This document shows positions 1 through 13,600 of a DNA stretch of 60,000 bases, in pieces. Origin of the DNA: Membranipora membranacea (taxonomy: Eukaryota > Bryozoa > Gymnolaemata > Cheilostomatida > Membraniporidae); NCBI GenBank assembly GCA_914767715.1, contig OU612071.1:19094948-19154947 (forward strand). The letters run 5' to 3'. Each line of letters starts with the position of its first letter. Positions within the stretch are counted from its first letter, which is position 1. Under the pieces are notes generated by a model that did not search any database, had not been told where the DNA came from, and saw nothing but the letters and a program-made list of their open reading frames with translations. The position numbers and the translations under genes were made by a program.

Positions 1-3000
1 GACATACATAGACACACATAGTGATCTGTGCACTTAAGCAGAAATTCAATTTTAATTCAAAAATCTCTCATCAGCTGATATCTACAGATCACTTTTTGTG
101 GTTGATATTGTCATCCAGATGACTTAATCCAACAACATTGTATTGTGACAGTTGTCTTGTGCTTCTCATAGTATGTATATACACACTAAATTTTGCGTTC
201 CAATCCCAGTTGGCTAATTCTAGTTATAGCCAGGTTGCTACAACATATCCCATCGTGTGATACCTAATGGTGTACTGAGTCATTTTTATCACGGGGTGAT
301 ATCACCTGTAGAACACTTAACTACTGTGTAGTAACCCAAACGTAGCAGCGTTGTGACCCTTTGGTAGTCAAGGGATCAGTTCCAATTTTTGATGTAACAA
401 ACATGGCACTTTTGGTAGACAGCTACACTTATAGAAGTGATGGTGGAGCATTTGGATTTGCTACATTGTAATGCTGATCTATGACTATGCATGCATGCAT
501 GCTGCCGGTTATGTTATGCTCCAGCCGGGGGAGTGTGCTGGCACATGCCAGCAAATGGGTTGGCAGTGTGCCCTTGGTTTTAAGGCTAAGCTATTTACTA
601 TGAATTTCAGTTACAGTTAAAGCTATCACCAAGCTTGCTTGTGTTTTGTTTTCACTTATTATAATCTGACCGCACAGTAAATAATTATTTAAATCACCAG
701 TGTCATATCAATCTCCAGACACACCAATTGATTTTTTTTTTCTGATGTTAATGTAAAACAGTATCATCAAATGTAACATTTCTACGATTGCTGCAGCCAT
801 GGGGTGGAGGGGCTACTGACTGCCCTGTGGTGCAGATCCAAAGCTTATACTTTGCATATCTATTGTTAAGTATGTTGCCTACTGGTGAAGGTTTATTGTA
901 TCTTGATACATATTTAGTGGTGCCAGTGTTGTCTTCTACTTTAAAGTGGTTTGAATCATGGATGATTCGTATACATTATAAAGCTCGACCCACATTTTTT
1001 TTAAGTTATGTCTGATTGCAGTTTTGTCAGATTGATGCATTTTGCCATGAAATTTCACCTGTTTTTAGCTGGCAGGGGATATCGTTATAAAAAATACTCC
1101 CAGGCATGTATTGTTGTTGGAATGGACCAGTATTAGTAAGCAAAAATCAAACGATCAATCATATTCTTCAGTGTATTATACTAGTAATTTATTATTTGAT
1201 ATTTGATTATTAAGTTTGGTGATGGACATGATATGTTTGGCAAACTGCACTTGTCGTCATTTTGGGATGAAGTGCTTACTTGAGAGTCCCTGAGACTTTT
1301 TATCACAAGAGGGGCTAAGCTAGCAACATTTAAGCTCTAGCTCACATTGAGTCATCTCCGAACTACCGTAAACTTCAAAATTGAACAAATTGTAAAATCA
1401 CAATAGAGATAGCTCACCTCACCTCATTTGGTGTCAATATTCCATTGTTGGACTCGTTGTAGGTTATAGTTTCGATTTTGCCAAAGGCTGATCTTTTGCG
1501 TCTGAAGCTACGAACATGAATCCTCAATTTGAAATTCTTGGGGGCGATTTTTGTCCATTGAATACTATAAGATGATAAGAGATGGCTCGTCCAAATTCCT
1601 AAGGAAATTTTTCAACCCTGAATAAAATAATAACCCTGATACTAAACCTTCCCTCAAAATTTTACAGGGAGCGATATCACAGGGGTTTTGGGACTCTTGT
1701 CACCTACAGGTTACCTACTCGGCTACCTCTACAATATCATGATCATGAAGTATAAAACAAACAATCAAAACGGCCATATTTTTTTGTAATTTCAACTGGT
1801 GCTAATCAGATTTGGGGTTGTGATTCGGCTCGGGTTAGCCCGCGAGGCTTTAATAATGCTGTCATATGCTATTTTTTCTAGGCTAATATATAGTTATGTT
1901 ATCTTACTTTCAATCTAAGCAGAGCAAACAGAAATTAGACAGTTATTTTGCGATAACAACCTTTTTTGTGGGTCAACAATGTGATAACAAAAAAGTATAC
2001 TATATATATGAATGATCGCAACGGTAATCTGCGTTGTCTGATTCTTCGTGGAAGGTTTTCTGGACTTCTTGGTCCTCTTTAACTGAAAAAGAGAAGCAAA
2101 CACTTAATATGAATAGGAATCACTAGACATAGTGATTCCAACATATATCTCCCATTGGATCAAAGGAAGAGATTGCAATCTCACCCTGCTTATCATAGAG
2201 TGACAACTCCGGCTAGCTTAGTGTGGGTCAATCTTCTATATATATGATATCAGAATATCATCCGCTTCTGAGGTGGTACAGAGATTTAGAGCGCTGGGTG
2301 CTGATCTGCCACAAACAAACCTGCTGTTTAGGATGCAAAAGTATCAATATAGAGATTGCTTGGTGCTGTTCACTGCTTCTGGTAATCCTGCTAATATAGT
2401 ATCGTCCGACTCTAAGGTGGTATAACTTCAAAGATTCCCTGATGCAGAGCTGCGGTAAGCGAATCTACTATGTATGATAACCTAGTATCCTCTCCTCCCG
2501 AAGGGGGAATATAGCAAATGCTCGATGTGGATCCGCTGGTATTGTCAATGTACTGAATGCAGCTGCTAAACACTATGAGATACCGGTGGTCTAATAGAGA
2601 TTGCACTAGGCGCATACTGTATAAATGTATAAAACGTCCTTAAACTGCAATGTACCGATGCCAGCTGTTCCATCGACTTTGAGATACCTCAGTACCATCT
2701 TAGAGGACTGAGCTGTTAGCATACCCTGTTTATGACATAACAGAGGGTGGGCTGCCCCTAAAGAGGGACGCAAGTTGCCCGGAATCCTCATACTGAGAGT
2801 GTGATACATCCTAGTAAACTAGGATGCATCCTAGAGGTGAGGCCAAGGTGGACCTCCTAATCATAAGTGTGTGGCAAGCTGCCAAAAACTGAAACAGGCA
2901 CTAATCAGCCATTGGCAGTGACACTTTGATCTTAACCAATATGCTGAGAAGTGAGAAGCGAGAAGCTGTTAGCATACTGTACATATCTATATCAGGACTT

Positions 3001-3393
3001 AGTTTGGTTAGGTGGCAGCAGGGGTGCGGCCCAGGTATGATTGAGCCGGCATAGATGGCTACAATCATATGCATCGATATCTCCGTTATTGCACTCATCG
3101 AGCGTCTTTAATAATTTACCATAAATGACAGCTCTTTTGTATAGCTGACGATAATTGTGTTAGTGTTCTCAGTTGAAGTCTCATGGCATAAATTGGTAGA
3201 GAGTATGAGACTAAGGGAAACAACTGCTTGAAACCTGCGGTGTCACAGCAAGTGTTTGCCGTAATAGCCGCTCAATTAGTGTAATTATGTGCTGCAGGTA
3301 CTATTTTCATTTTGAAAGCATTCCTTTGCTGATTGTTCCTGGCCCAAAAATGCGATCTCTTCCTATCAGGCAAATTATTTGTTGAACAAAGGC
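1..3393. other. Non-coding stretch, no gene recognised
   Basis: Only short frames without recognisable domains, splice-site pairs or codon structure are visible. The part at about 2170-3110 contains loosely similar segments, for example a repeated stretch around 'agctgttagcatac' at about 2718 and 2966, and repeated 'agagattgc' contexts. This suggests old internally repeated DNA, but I could not define a unit. It lies downstream of the minus-strand receptor gene. Confidence 0.5.
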
Positions 3394-3399
3394 TTTATT
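3394..3399 (-). promoter_or_regulatory. Possible polyadenylation signal of the FN3/CCP receptor gene
   Basis: The minus strand reads AATAAA here, about 535 bases after the predicted stop codon. It is a plausible but unconfirmed 3' end for the gene. The motif is common in AT-rich DNA. Confidence 0.3.
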
Positions 3400-3934
3400 A
3401 ATACTTATATGAACTTGGAAAACAAACGTTGGTTCATGAAATTAGTTTGTAAAACATAACATAATAGTAGATTATAAGTGTCAGAGAAAAATATACTTCC
3501 GACTGCATAGAAGTTATATTGCCCACTGCATATCTCCACCTATCACTATCAACATTTTAGTGATTCAAATAATTATAACATCCAACCAATCAGTACATTA
3601 TGACTCAATGTTGAGCATAAAATAAAACAAGGAATTTTGATACAAGTTACTAAAGAAGATACCAAGTTTGGTCAGTAAGCTTTCAAATATGAAAGTTTTA
3701 CATCAAACAGTGATGATATTCTTATTTATGTAAATACAGCTAAAAACTCAAAATACAACTATAACTCAATATTTGAACTTGTTTCATCTTCTTAAAATCC
3801 TGAACATCACATTGTATTGATTTAACCGGATCAACTTAATAGCTTCTGCTATCTCTATTATCAATACAAGAACTATCAAAGGAGTCAGGGTGTTCTGAGA
3901 GTCTCCTTAGGTACTACAGCTACAAAGGTGCTGT

Positions 3935-4673
3935 TTAATTATCCAATCGCTGACGAGAGACGGGAGCTTTATTTCTATTTCTTGAGCTGCTCAATTTGCT
4001 CTGCCCATATGTGCCCATCGCTGCAAATCAAAGACCATAAAAACATCATCACATCGTGCTTTGGCTAAATGGTGATTATAGGGGAAAAGTGTAGCCAGTC
4101 TAATGATTGCCATGCCATGAGTCTCCAGGGTCAATTATGTATATCCACAATCCTTTATGGCTCTGCTGCAATCATTGATGAGATAACGCGGCAATACAGG
4201 AGGGTTATAAAACTGTAGTTTGATATCCCGATATTGTGCCATCAACATCTTAATATGAAATGGCTCATGTAGTACAATAATAATAGCTGTATTGAAGCAT
4301 AGAGAGTCCGAATCTGATGAAAAAAATTTTCCACAGGGCTCATTTCCTGGCAATTTATAGTAAATATGGACTAATTGACTATTTTATGGCATTTCAGATC
4401 ACTCTTTTCTTCAAATACTAGGATTTATAGCTTTAGAAGAAAAAATGGGGAAAAAAGTCCTTACCTTGATTGCTTGGCTGCACATTTCCCAAGCTAGGCC
4501 TCACATTCCCATAGCTAGGCCTCACATTTCCATAGCTAGCCTGCACATTTCCATAGCTAGCCTGCACATTTCCCCTATGAAGCTTCGCTGCTTTAACTGC
4601 GAGATCTTCTCTAACATTGTCTACCACAGCATCCGGAGTTTGTACTGCGATCCGCTTTCCTCTTGATATTTTC
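3935..4673 (-). CDS. Cytoplasmic tail exons 15-16 with YGNV repeats
   Basis: Exon 15 (4465-4673) encodes a basic juxtamembrane stretch and then five perfect-length 21-base units at 4469-4573. The units read GNV(Q/R)(A/P)S followed by Y, Y, Y, L and N. Three tyrosines (about Y875, Y882, Y889) are each followed by GNV, matching the pYxN ligand class of Grb2-type SH2 domains. The last exon (3935-4020) adds 27 residues, including TYGQS, and ends with TAA. No kinase or ITAM-like spacing was seen. Confidence 0.8.
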
Positions 4674-7600
4674 CTGCAGGAACAAGAAGAAGGGTTTATA
4701 TCTACTCATGAATATAACACAGTTTTACTGCCACGATGCCGACAATGTAGTGCATAAGAATAAAATATTATTATCAACTTTCTGCGCAGGGAAAAGAAAA
4801 TTTTAGGTTCGGCCGTTATACCACTGTTTTGTAACATGTTAGCCGGTTAGTGGTTGCTGGAATATTAATTATCAAAGTCAGTTAATACCATACAGTGTCA
4901 AATAAACATCTACTGCCTCTGCTGGGTCGATTGCTCAAGCAGAAAAAGCTGACTCATCAGTTTTTGTTGCAACAGGAAAGCTTCATCAAGAGCTGGACAA
5001 CTTACGTGCACGCAACTGATAGACCAATTATCAGAAGAAGGACAGTAGCCACCCCAAGTCCAACCGCAATAAGCACAGTACTGCTACTGGCCACAACAGC
5101 TGTAATAATGAGCATACAGTTTTGTGATCGTTTTGCTATCATTAATCAAACATTTCGCCTGTCAGCACACAAAGCATTATGATGTTCAAACAGTTAACAC
5201 AAAAGTTGATGATGAGTAAATTGGAGCATTATTTTGTGAGTAACATCTGCATATCTCAACTTATGTGATAAATAACAACTTTTCAATGGTGCTTTAAATT
5301 TAAAGACAATACTAGGCAAGCAATATTTAGGTGAGAATATTAGGATCTTTCTAAAGTCAGTATGTGTCATTGGATATGTTTTTTTTCAGTGACCAGTGCC
5401 AAATTTTGTTGATTCAGGGTTGACGTAAGCAGCTAGCAGCCTGCTACTTCACTTACGTATCACACAATCATCTCCTCTGACCCATGCTTCATCATCACAT
5501 TCCCAGATAGCGCCACCAACAGGAGGAACATATCCATCTAAACACTGAAGTGTATATTCTCTACTGCTTACAAAGAACCATATGGCATCACCTTCTGAAC
5601 TCACTAAGGTGCCATGTACCTCCTCAGGATGCTCACATAGCGTGTCTTCAGAACAGAAGTTTATAGGTTAAATACAAGTGCAGGTTTTAATCAGACATTT
5701 ACTTATGATAATTATGTCAGATTTGCATGAATTATTCATGGTGGAAAGAGTTCTTTCCATAGGGGAAGGTTACTCCAATTCACTTTCACTGCACTATGAT
5801 GTCACTAAAAAAAGGAAGTGCATGTTCCTTGAATTGCACATCCTGTTCATTGGATCATCATAATGCAGAGAATCCCTAATTTGTGCCATTTTGAGTATTG
5901 AATTTTTTTACCATGTAAATCTGACATTATAGGTATACAGACACGGCATGCTTGCATTGAATTTAAAATTAAGATGTGTATAAGAGTTGTGTGTCCTGTG
6001 TGTTATGTGAAATTTCTTGGGAATCCCAAGTAAGTAAGCCAACTCAAAAATGTAAACAATGACGTCATAGTGAGTTAATCGGTGAAAAGACAAGAGTTTA
6101 AACTGCATGCAAAAATAACCACAAATTTATCGATCATCATCATCAATCACAATGTGTCAAACATCGATTATCTAAACCAACAAATGCAATGTCAGGCATC
6201 AACGATCATGTTAATACTAACTAGGGACCACTGATATAACCTAATTAAACTGAATAATACAGCGAGACAGGGCATACATGTTTTATAGTAATTAATTATG
6301 CATTGGTACTTGGGAAGTCTTCAAGGATGCGCACACAGAGATTATTGAAATGACTCTTGAAAACTTCAGATTAAACTTTTAATTACAGGTTGAAGAATTG
6401 CAATGTGCACCATATCACATGAAATCTTGAATTAATTTTATATTCCTAATTCTTTTCTTGCACGATCTACGAATTGAACAGGCATCGCCAAATCTGAGCA
6501 AGTGCTATATTTTCTATTCATCTACATCTGTTCAAGGCTCAACCATTTAGTTGGTAAGTGTTAGCCTGCTTGTATGATGTGCAATAAATATTGATAGGGA
6601 AACAGACAAAATATTTTAAAATAAACTTACAGGGACTGATGTCTGTTGGTACGCTATCAGAACTAGTCAGTGGCCCGCTCATAGAAATCATAGTTACAGT
6701 GTATATATCATCCCTAACAAAATCAGTGGCGTCCAGTGTATAGTTCAGTGGGAATTTTCCATCCTCCTCAGGTGTGATCAATATTGTCTTCTCTGGGCAG
6801 CTGAACTGTTTGCCTCTACAAAGCTTGATGGTCAGATTGTCCTGCGCTGAATGAGGATCTAGTGCCCACATGAGCCTTACGACTGGCTGGTTCACATCTT
6901 GAATAGCGACGACTCCGTATGGGGCACTTGGGGCTGCAATGACAATAGGGGAATGTAGAATATATTTTTATACAACACTCATGTGCCAAAATATATACGA
7001 CTTTTGAGACACATATGTACATTCATGCATCAATGGGTTTGCACTTAGTTATCAATTATATTCATGAGCCCCTTTAGTGACAGAATCCTGTCCAGCTTTA
7101 TGAAACTTGAAACATTGAAAATGTACGGCACAGTATTTTTCAGCCGGCCTCTTGTTTAATACATTTTGATAGGCTCACCAATATCAAGTACAATGTCCTT
7201 AGTTTTTGCGTCAATCTGTGTACCAAAGAATCCATGTATAACCATGTTAAATCTATATTTAAGTCCTGTTTGGAAGAAATCTGGAGGGAGATCAGCCGAA
7301 ACATTTGTATGTGTGGTATTTATCTGTGATCCATCTACTGAAAGACAGAATAGTTAATTGTCAGAAACTGAAATACATCATCATTGAACAAGGTGTATTT
7401 TATGGTTTGGGTACAATTGCACATCAAGATGGTAGTTGCAATAAGGCATAATTCAGATCAACAAATCTCATTGAACTAATTTATTTTGCATGTGTCCTTA
7501 TTTAAATCTAACCCTTCTTGCTTGATTTAAGCTATGTCAGTGCTTTCAAGAGGGAGATTCTTACTGTTATGCTTTTCGCTCACATTGTCTTTCAATTAAA

Positions 7601-10600
7601 CAAATTTATTCCCAAATCCCTCACTCAAAATGTAGTTCCATCAATGACTGAGCGATTTGAAAGCTACAGCCTAGCAGGTATCGCTCACACAGTGAGTGAG
7701 CGATCAGGTTGCGATTTTGGCTGTTTCTAATTGAAGGACCCCCCTGATTACCAGAGAGTCATCCTACCACTCACATCCAATAATTGTTTGTGTAGAATCA
7801 GTGTACGATGATGTCTTCCAATCATACTTCTCTATTGTAATATTAACATTTCGGTAATAAAGTACCAATTCAAGATTGAACAGAAAATCACCATCTTTTA
7901 CTCTTCCAGCTAGATTAGTGGTACTGACGCCAAAATATCTCTCCTGTGACGGCTCTGCATAAAATTTAACAGATGTTATTTCGAGAACACAAGGATAGAA
8001 AGTTATGAATTGAATTTATTTATTCATGAAGATTTTCTTGGATTTATAATTGGGCAATTACTCTTTTTAAATTAACAACATTAATAATTAAATAAATAGA
8101 ATTGTGATGCCTAGGCAACTGCTTTTTGTAATTGAAACAAAACATAAAAATGTTTTCAAGAGTAGACTTGGCAACTAAAAGCACTATGTTCACGGACATT
8201 ATAAGAGGACATGAATGAAGGAAGGAAGATTAATGTATCTTACTATGGAAGCCGCCTGTAAAACCCATTACCTTAGTACCTAAGTACCTTAGTACCTGAG
8301 TACCTGAGTACCCGAGTACCCGAGTACCCGAGTACCTGAATACCAAGTACCTAAGTACCTGAGTACATGAGTAACCGACACCCGAGTACCTGAGTACCAA
8401 GTACCGAGTACCCGAGTATCCGAGTACCTGAATACCAAGTACCTAAGTATCTGAGTACCTGAGTACTGGAGCACCCGAGTACCTGAATACCCAGTTCCTG
8501 AAGAGTCGCAATCAATCTTTTGATCTTCATTGACACTGAAGCCTGCCTCTTCAAGCAAGTGGACATTTACAATTGTGCAGTGGATTTACTTACCAAGTGT
8601 AACATATTTGTATTCGGTTTTATTAGTGTAACCTTTCGCAAATGTAGTGGTAAAACGTTTGAATTGGCCAAAACATCTGTATTTAGTGCCAACTTTCAAA
8701 TTGGTGGCTATCATGCTGGTTGCACCTGCATCAGAAACCCACTGAAAAGTATAAACCATAAATCACCGAGTGTCATTTTGTTACATATCATATTATAACT
8801 CAATATTTTTCGCTTAGCACCCAACACAACCAAATATCCATCAACCAATGAAAATAATAACATCAAGAGATATATTTGGGGACAAGCCATACCACAGTTC
8901 CTTTTCAGACCTATCCTCATACAAATAGTGAAGAAAATTACAGTTTCTGTAATTGACAAAAAACACCCCATTGTTATTTTTAAACCCAAGGATTTACCTA
9001 TCCTACTCCCAGCAACATTGTATGTTTTGGTGCACAAGATGAGAATTGTCCTTGGACTGGTTAAAATTACAAAAGAAATTGGCATGGTAATAAAATAATC
9101 CCCTTAAATAGTCATTTATATTGATTTATCAAAATTGAGAGCGACTGCTGAATTGAAAAATTAATCAGTTAGAGGGTAACTACTGAATCACTTCTGTCAT
9201 TAGAAGCTGGTTGAAACACCAATTTTTAGTTTCGGTTTCCATTTATATTTACATTCAGTATCACAAAAATTGAAACAAGTGTATGTATATTATTGAACGG
9301 ACTATGTTTACAAAGGAAAAAATGGCTAAGGTTCTAATTATCGACATAGCGGCTTAGGGGGTATCCTATAACTCTGGTCTTTTCACCACTCATGTATTTC
9401 TCCCCAAGTCCCAACAGTGGATGGCTGCGAAGTTATAGAATGGGTGAGCAATGCAATGGAGAATGTTGATTCCAAAATTCAGGCTAACCAGTCGTTTTAA
9501 AGTAGATCATAATGCCAAGTTGATGTGAGGGGATCATCCGACAATATCAGTTTCAAATCGGGCTAACAGCATTCAATGGTTCAAATTGCTTTTATAGGAA
9601 TTAAAGAACGATTAGATGCAGAATTGTTTGATACACATCCCTAAAAAAGTTTTGATCCAGTAATCCACAAATAAAGTGGTGAAAAAAGATCTTGTTTCAT
9701 AGAAAAGATGTCCGCTGCCAAGTATAAGGTGTCATTTCATGTTTACTATACATTCTGCACGACATTGTACATAATGCAAAGCTATGAGTGAATGACTAAA
9801 ATCAAATCTTATTGAAACTGGTGCCTGCATTAAAAGGCAGACTTACTGTGTACTAGGTGGGAGTGTAGGACGGATTTATCGTGTACAATGTGGGAGGTAG
9901 GGCAGACTTACTGTGTACGATGAATTGGAGGTAGGGCAGACTTACTGTGTACGATGAAGTGGAGGTAGGGCAGACTTACTGTGTACGAGTTGGGAGGTAG
10001 GGCAGACTTACTGTGTACAATGTGGGAGGTAGGACAGACTTACTGTGTACTAGGTGGGAGGTAGGGCAGAGTTACTGTGTACGATGTGGGAGGTAGGGCA
10101 GAGGTACTGTGTACGAGGTGGAAGGTAGGATAGACTTACTGTGTATGTGGAGCTTGGTGTGCCGCCCCTACTTTGACACTCTGTCACTGTATACTCAACA
10201 TACTGCTTTGATCTTATGCCCCAGCTGAAGTTCAGTTTGGTCCCATTAGGGGTATTGTCTACTTCAATGTTCAGATCTTTGGGAGGAAGTGGGTCTGCAA
10301 GGGGCAGTAATAATATATATATAATAATATAGTTTTAATGCAAAAATACTTATATAATCAAAATAATAACGATAATTATGATATATAATTACTTATGTAA
10401 AGGCTAATAACAATATGATTAAATTAATAATAATACTACTAATCAAACTAATAATGCAATGAAAAGTGTAAATATAAAAAATCCAGCTACTAATTCCTGC
10501 CTGTGGAGATGTTCAATGAAGGGGCATTTCATGCTTGCATGCTCGGTTATAACCAATCAGATGATCAACTATATATCAGACTAAGGCAACCAAAGCTTCC

Positions 10601-13600
10601 CTGTTACAACACCATGATTATTGACTGCGGTTTAAGTTATTGAGCAAATAAAAACTAATTCCAGCCAAAGTAGGCCTATATACCTCCGTAGTAAATATAG
10701 CGATCTCCTTTGGGAGCCTGACTTATCTCATCACCTTCTAGGACTTGTACGTTCTCGTCAATTGACTGTCTGAGTATTATTTTAGCCATGGCTCTGAAGT
10801 CTATGTGATGTGGCAGGCCTGCTGGTATTTGAATCTGGAAATAGGTGTAATCACAAGTTGGTGCATTGGGCTGTAGAGAAAGATATTTAAGAACTAGTTG
10901 AGATTTTTTTTGCAAATGTTCAGGCATTAGGAACTTTTGGCAAATGAGGTAACACAACATCATTGAATTAAGAGATAATTGGAGAGCAATTTGTAGTTTA
11001 TTTGTTGGATTTGTAGGATGAAGACAGCATTGCAACATTTAATAACCCTTTGTATATTTCAACATCATGGTGAAAGCATTACCATAAGTATTCACAAAGT
11101 TTTCTCACCATGTATTCAGTCTTTGCACTGACTTCCTTCACTTTGCAGGGAATCTTTCCAATATCTTTAGACTTCTGTTCAACAATGCACTTGCTTAATG
11201 CTACAGAATCATAGTGTGACAGCGATCCAGTTTTCTTCTCGGTCTCTAACAACACTTTAAAGTTGTAAAACCCTTCTTCAGTGTGTCCTAAAAGCTCTGC
11301 TTTGTCAATCAGGGGGGCTGGTGCTACAATCATATTAAGATAAACTGTAATAAAGTCCCTGTGATCAGCAAGATAGCAAGTCGTCTATAGGTATGAAAAG
11401 CAGACCTCTGACAATAATCTACACATGCGCAAATGCACAAAGAAGGTAAGGGTCATGTATAAGACACTCTGGTGAGAAAAATATTTAATTGTTTATAAAT
11501 TTTTCTGCCTTGAAAACAGAGCAGACCAAAATTTATTTTTCGCTAAGTACTTGAATGTGCTAAGAAGTGCAATCAATCATCATCCGCTTGTCAAATGTCA
11601 GAGCTAGCCTTGAACAACCCTTTGCCACAGCTGGCCAAGCAGAGTCACCAGTCAAGAATTTAAATAGATAATTGTGAGATCAAAACATCTAACTAGTAGC
11701 TTTGCATGGAGTTATATGAGCTCTCAAAAAGTGGGAGTATCTTCATACTGACCAATCAGGTGCCTCTAAAATCTAGCTGAGACCCAACACTTTTAATAGT
11801 AGATTTTAAAGGAACCTTTTTGGTCAGTGTCAACTTATGTCATCAACAATGGCAAATGGCTGGGGAAGAAGATACTCCCTTCATTTTGAGAGCTCATATA
11901 ACTACATGCAAAGCTACTGGCTAGATGTTTTGATGCCACAACTCTCCATTAAAATTCTTGACTGGCGGCTCTTCTGGGCAAGGCCCAGCTGTGGCAAGCA
12001 GTAGTTTAAGCTACATTATATATCAACATCCTTGCAACAAATATTTCGTCATACTTCCATTAGAACTGAGCCTTTGATGACTCAAGGAAATGCATTTCTA
12101 TCTCAAACTATGTGTCTACAGTGCGGAACCACAACCTGACATATTTGATGCAACACATCAGACATTACCTATTATTCACAATTAAGCCGAATAGTAAAAA
12201 TATAGCAAAACTGCAATATATGGTTAAGTTTGTATTTTGATGTGGATTCAGACTGATCACAGACTTTTGCATCCGACCGTCATACTTTTGAGCATATCAG
12301 AAGTCCTGAATTTGATGTGCTGCTTCACATATTATTAATTTAAATGCTCAACAGTTGAACTTTGACCTACCATCTCTCTTTATTATGGCCGCACTGCTGC
12401 TTTTCTTGTATTCCTTGGGATTGTTTGGAAGGTAGAACACTGATTCTAATTTTATTCCCATCGTAACCGTTGCTCCAGGCATACGATCCACATGGCAAGT
12501 TATTTTATTCAATCTATTCGAGGGCAGATCACCTGTGAAATGATCGATTGGTAGAAATTTTGATCAAAAATGAGCAACTTTCTTCAGTCACGTTCAGCTT
12601 TATTGACAATGTGAGACACACTTGCAAGGAAGTTGCCAGTGGACAATATTTGACCAGAAGATAACATATCTTCAGAGTTCTGCTGAGTACCAAGCAAAAT
12701 TGATCATCTATTGGAGGCCCAAAATTGCTCTATATCCATCATCACAAATCAATTAGATGCTCCAAAACATTTGATAAAACACAAATCAATAAAATGATTG
12801 CGGGTATAGTATATCATACAAATTGGCCCTTCCTGTTTTTGTAACCTCAATGAGACCCAAGTTCATCATAATATTTATTAAATGTTGATATACACAGGTG
12901 CTTTCATGAAATCACAAGTAAAGTGAATGATTTAATGGAAAATGTAAGATCTTTACCTCTCAATCACTTCCCATTGTGATAGGAGATAACATAGCATAAC
13001 ACCCCTCCTTGAAAACATTTAGTAGCACTCACCCTTTCCAGCATATGGCGAGCAGGTTATCATACTTTCACATAATGTAAGTGTATGTTTAGAAATGCAT
13101 AATATTGTCGCAGTACTCCACCGACTGCTTGTATCCAGATGAAATTCGAGCAAACCGTCATCAATATTATACATGATCTTTGTCGGCGGCTTTGGTGCTG
13201 AAAAGACAATCATTTGTGATTTGGTACTGGCAGACCATCCATCATAGCCAGTTCCTTGAGGATCTGGACCAAAGAAGCCAGAGAAGGCAGGATTCCAGCT
13301 TACAATTTTCACCAACATTATTTGAAACTTTCTACCAAAAGGGAGGGCAACTCATTTGTCCGATAACTCAATCGCAAGATCTTACTAGCTTTATGTTCCC
13401 CCCCCCTTTGGTCAAAGTTTGTCAAGTATCTATATATGCTAGTCATCTCTCTAGGTGATCACACAATGGATTCTGATACTGTATGATAGGGAAATAATGT
13501 TAGATACCGCCAGACTGGCAAACCAAGAGAGAAGATTAGCGGTGCTGTGACAACAGCATAACACGGCAATGTCCGGTAAGCAACAAAGATAGAAACATAG

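Noticed and set aside
4135-4353. Minus-strand frame of 72 residues between the last two receptor exons
   Set aside because: No splice sites in the right phase; the direct join of exon 15 to 16 keeps the frame and gives a proper stop.
8289-8558. Frames rich in GTRVLRY repeats
   Set aside because: They are translations of the GAGTACC minisatellite and not a protein-coding gene.
8711-9085. Minus-strand frame of 124 residues, hydrophobic
   Set aside because: It overlaps exon 9 of the receptor in part and otherwise shows no domain, and the opposite strand is also open. Likely chance in low-complexity DNA.
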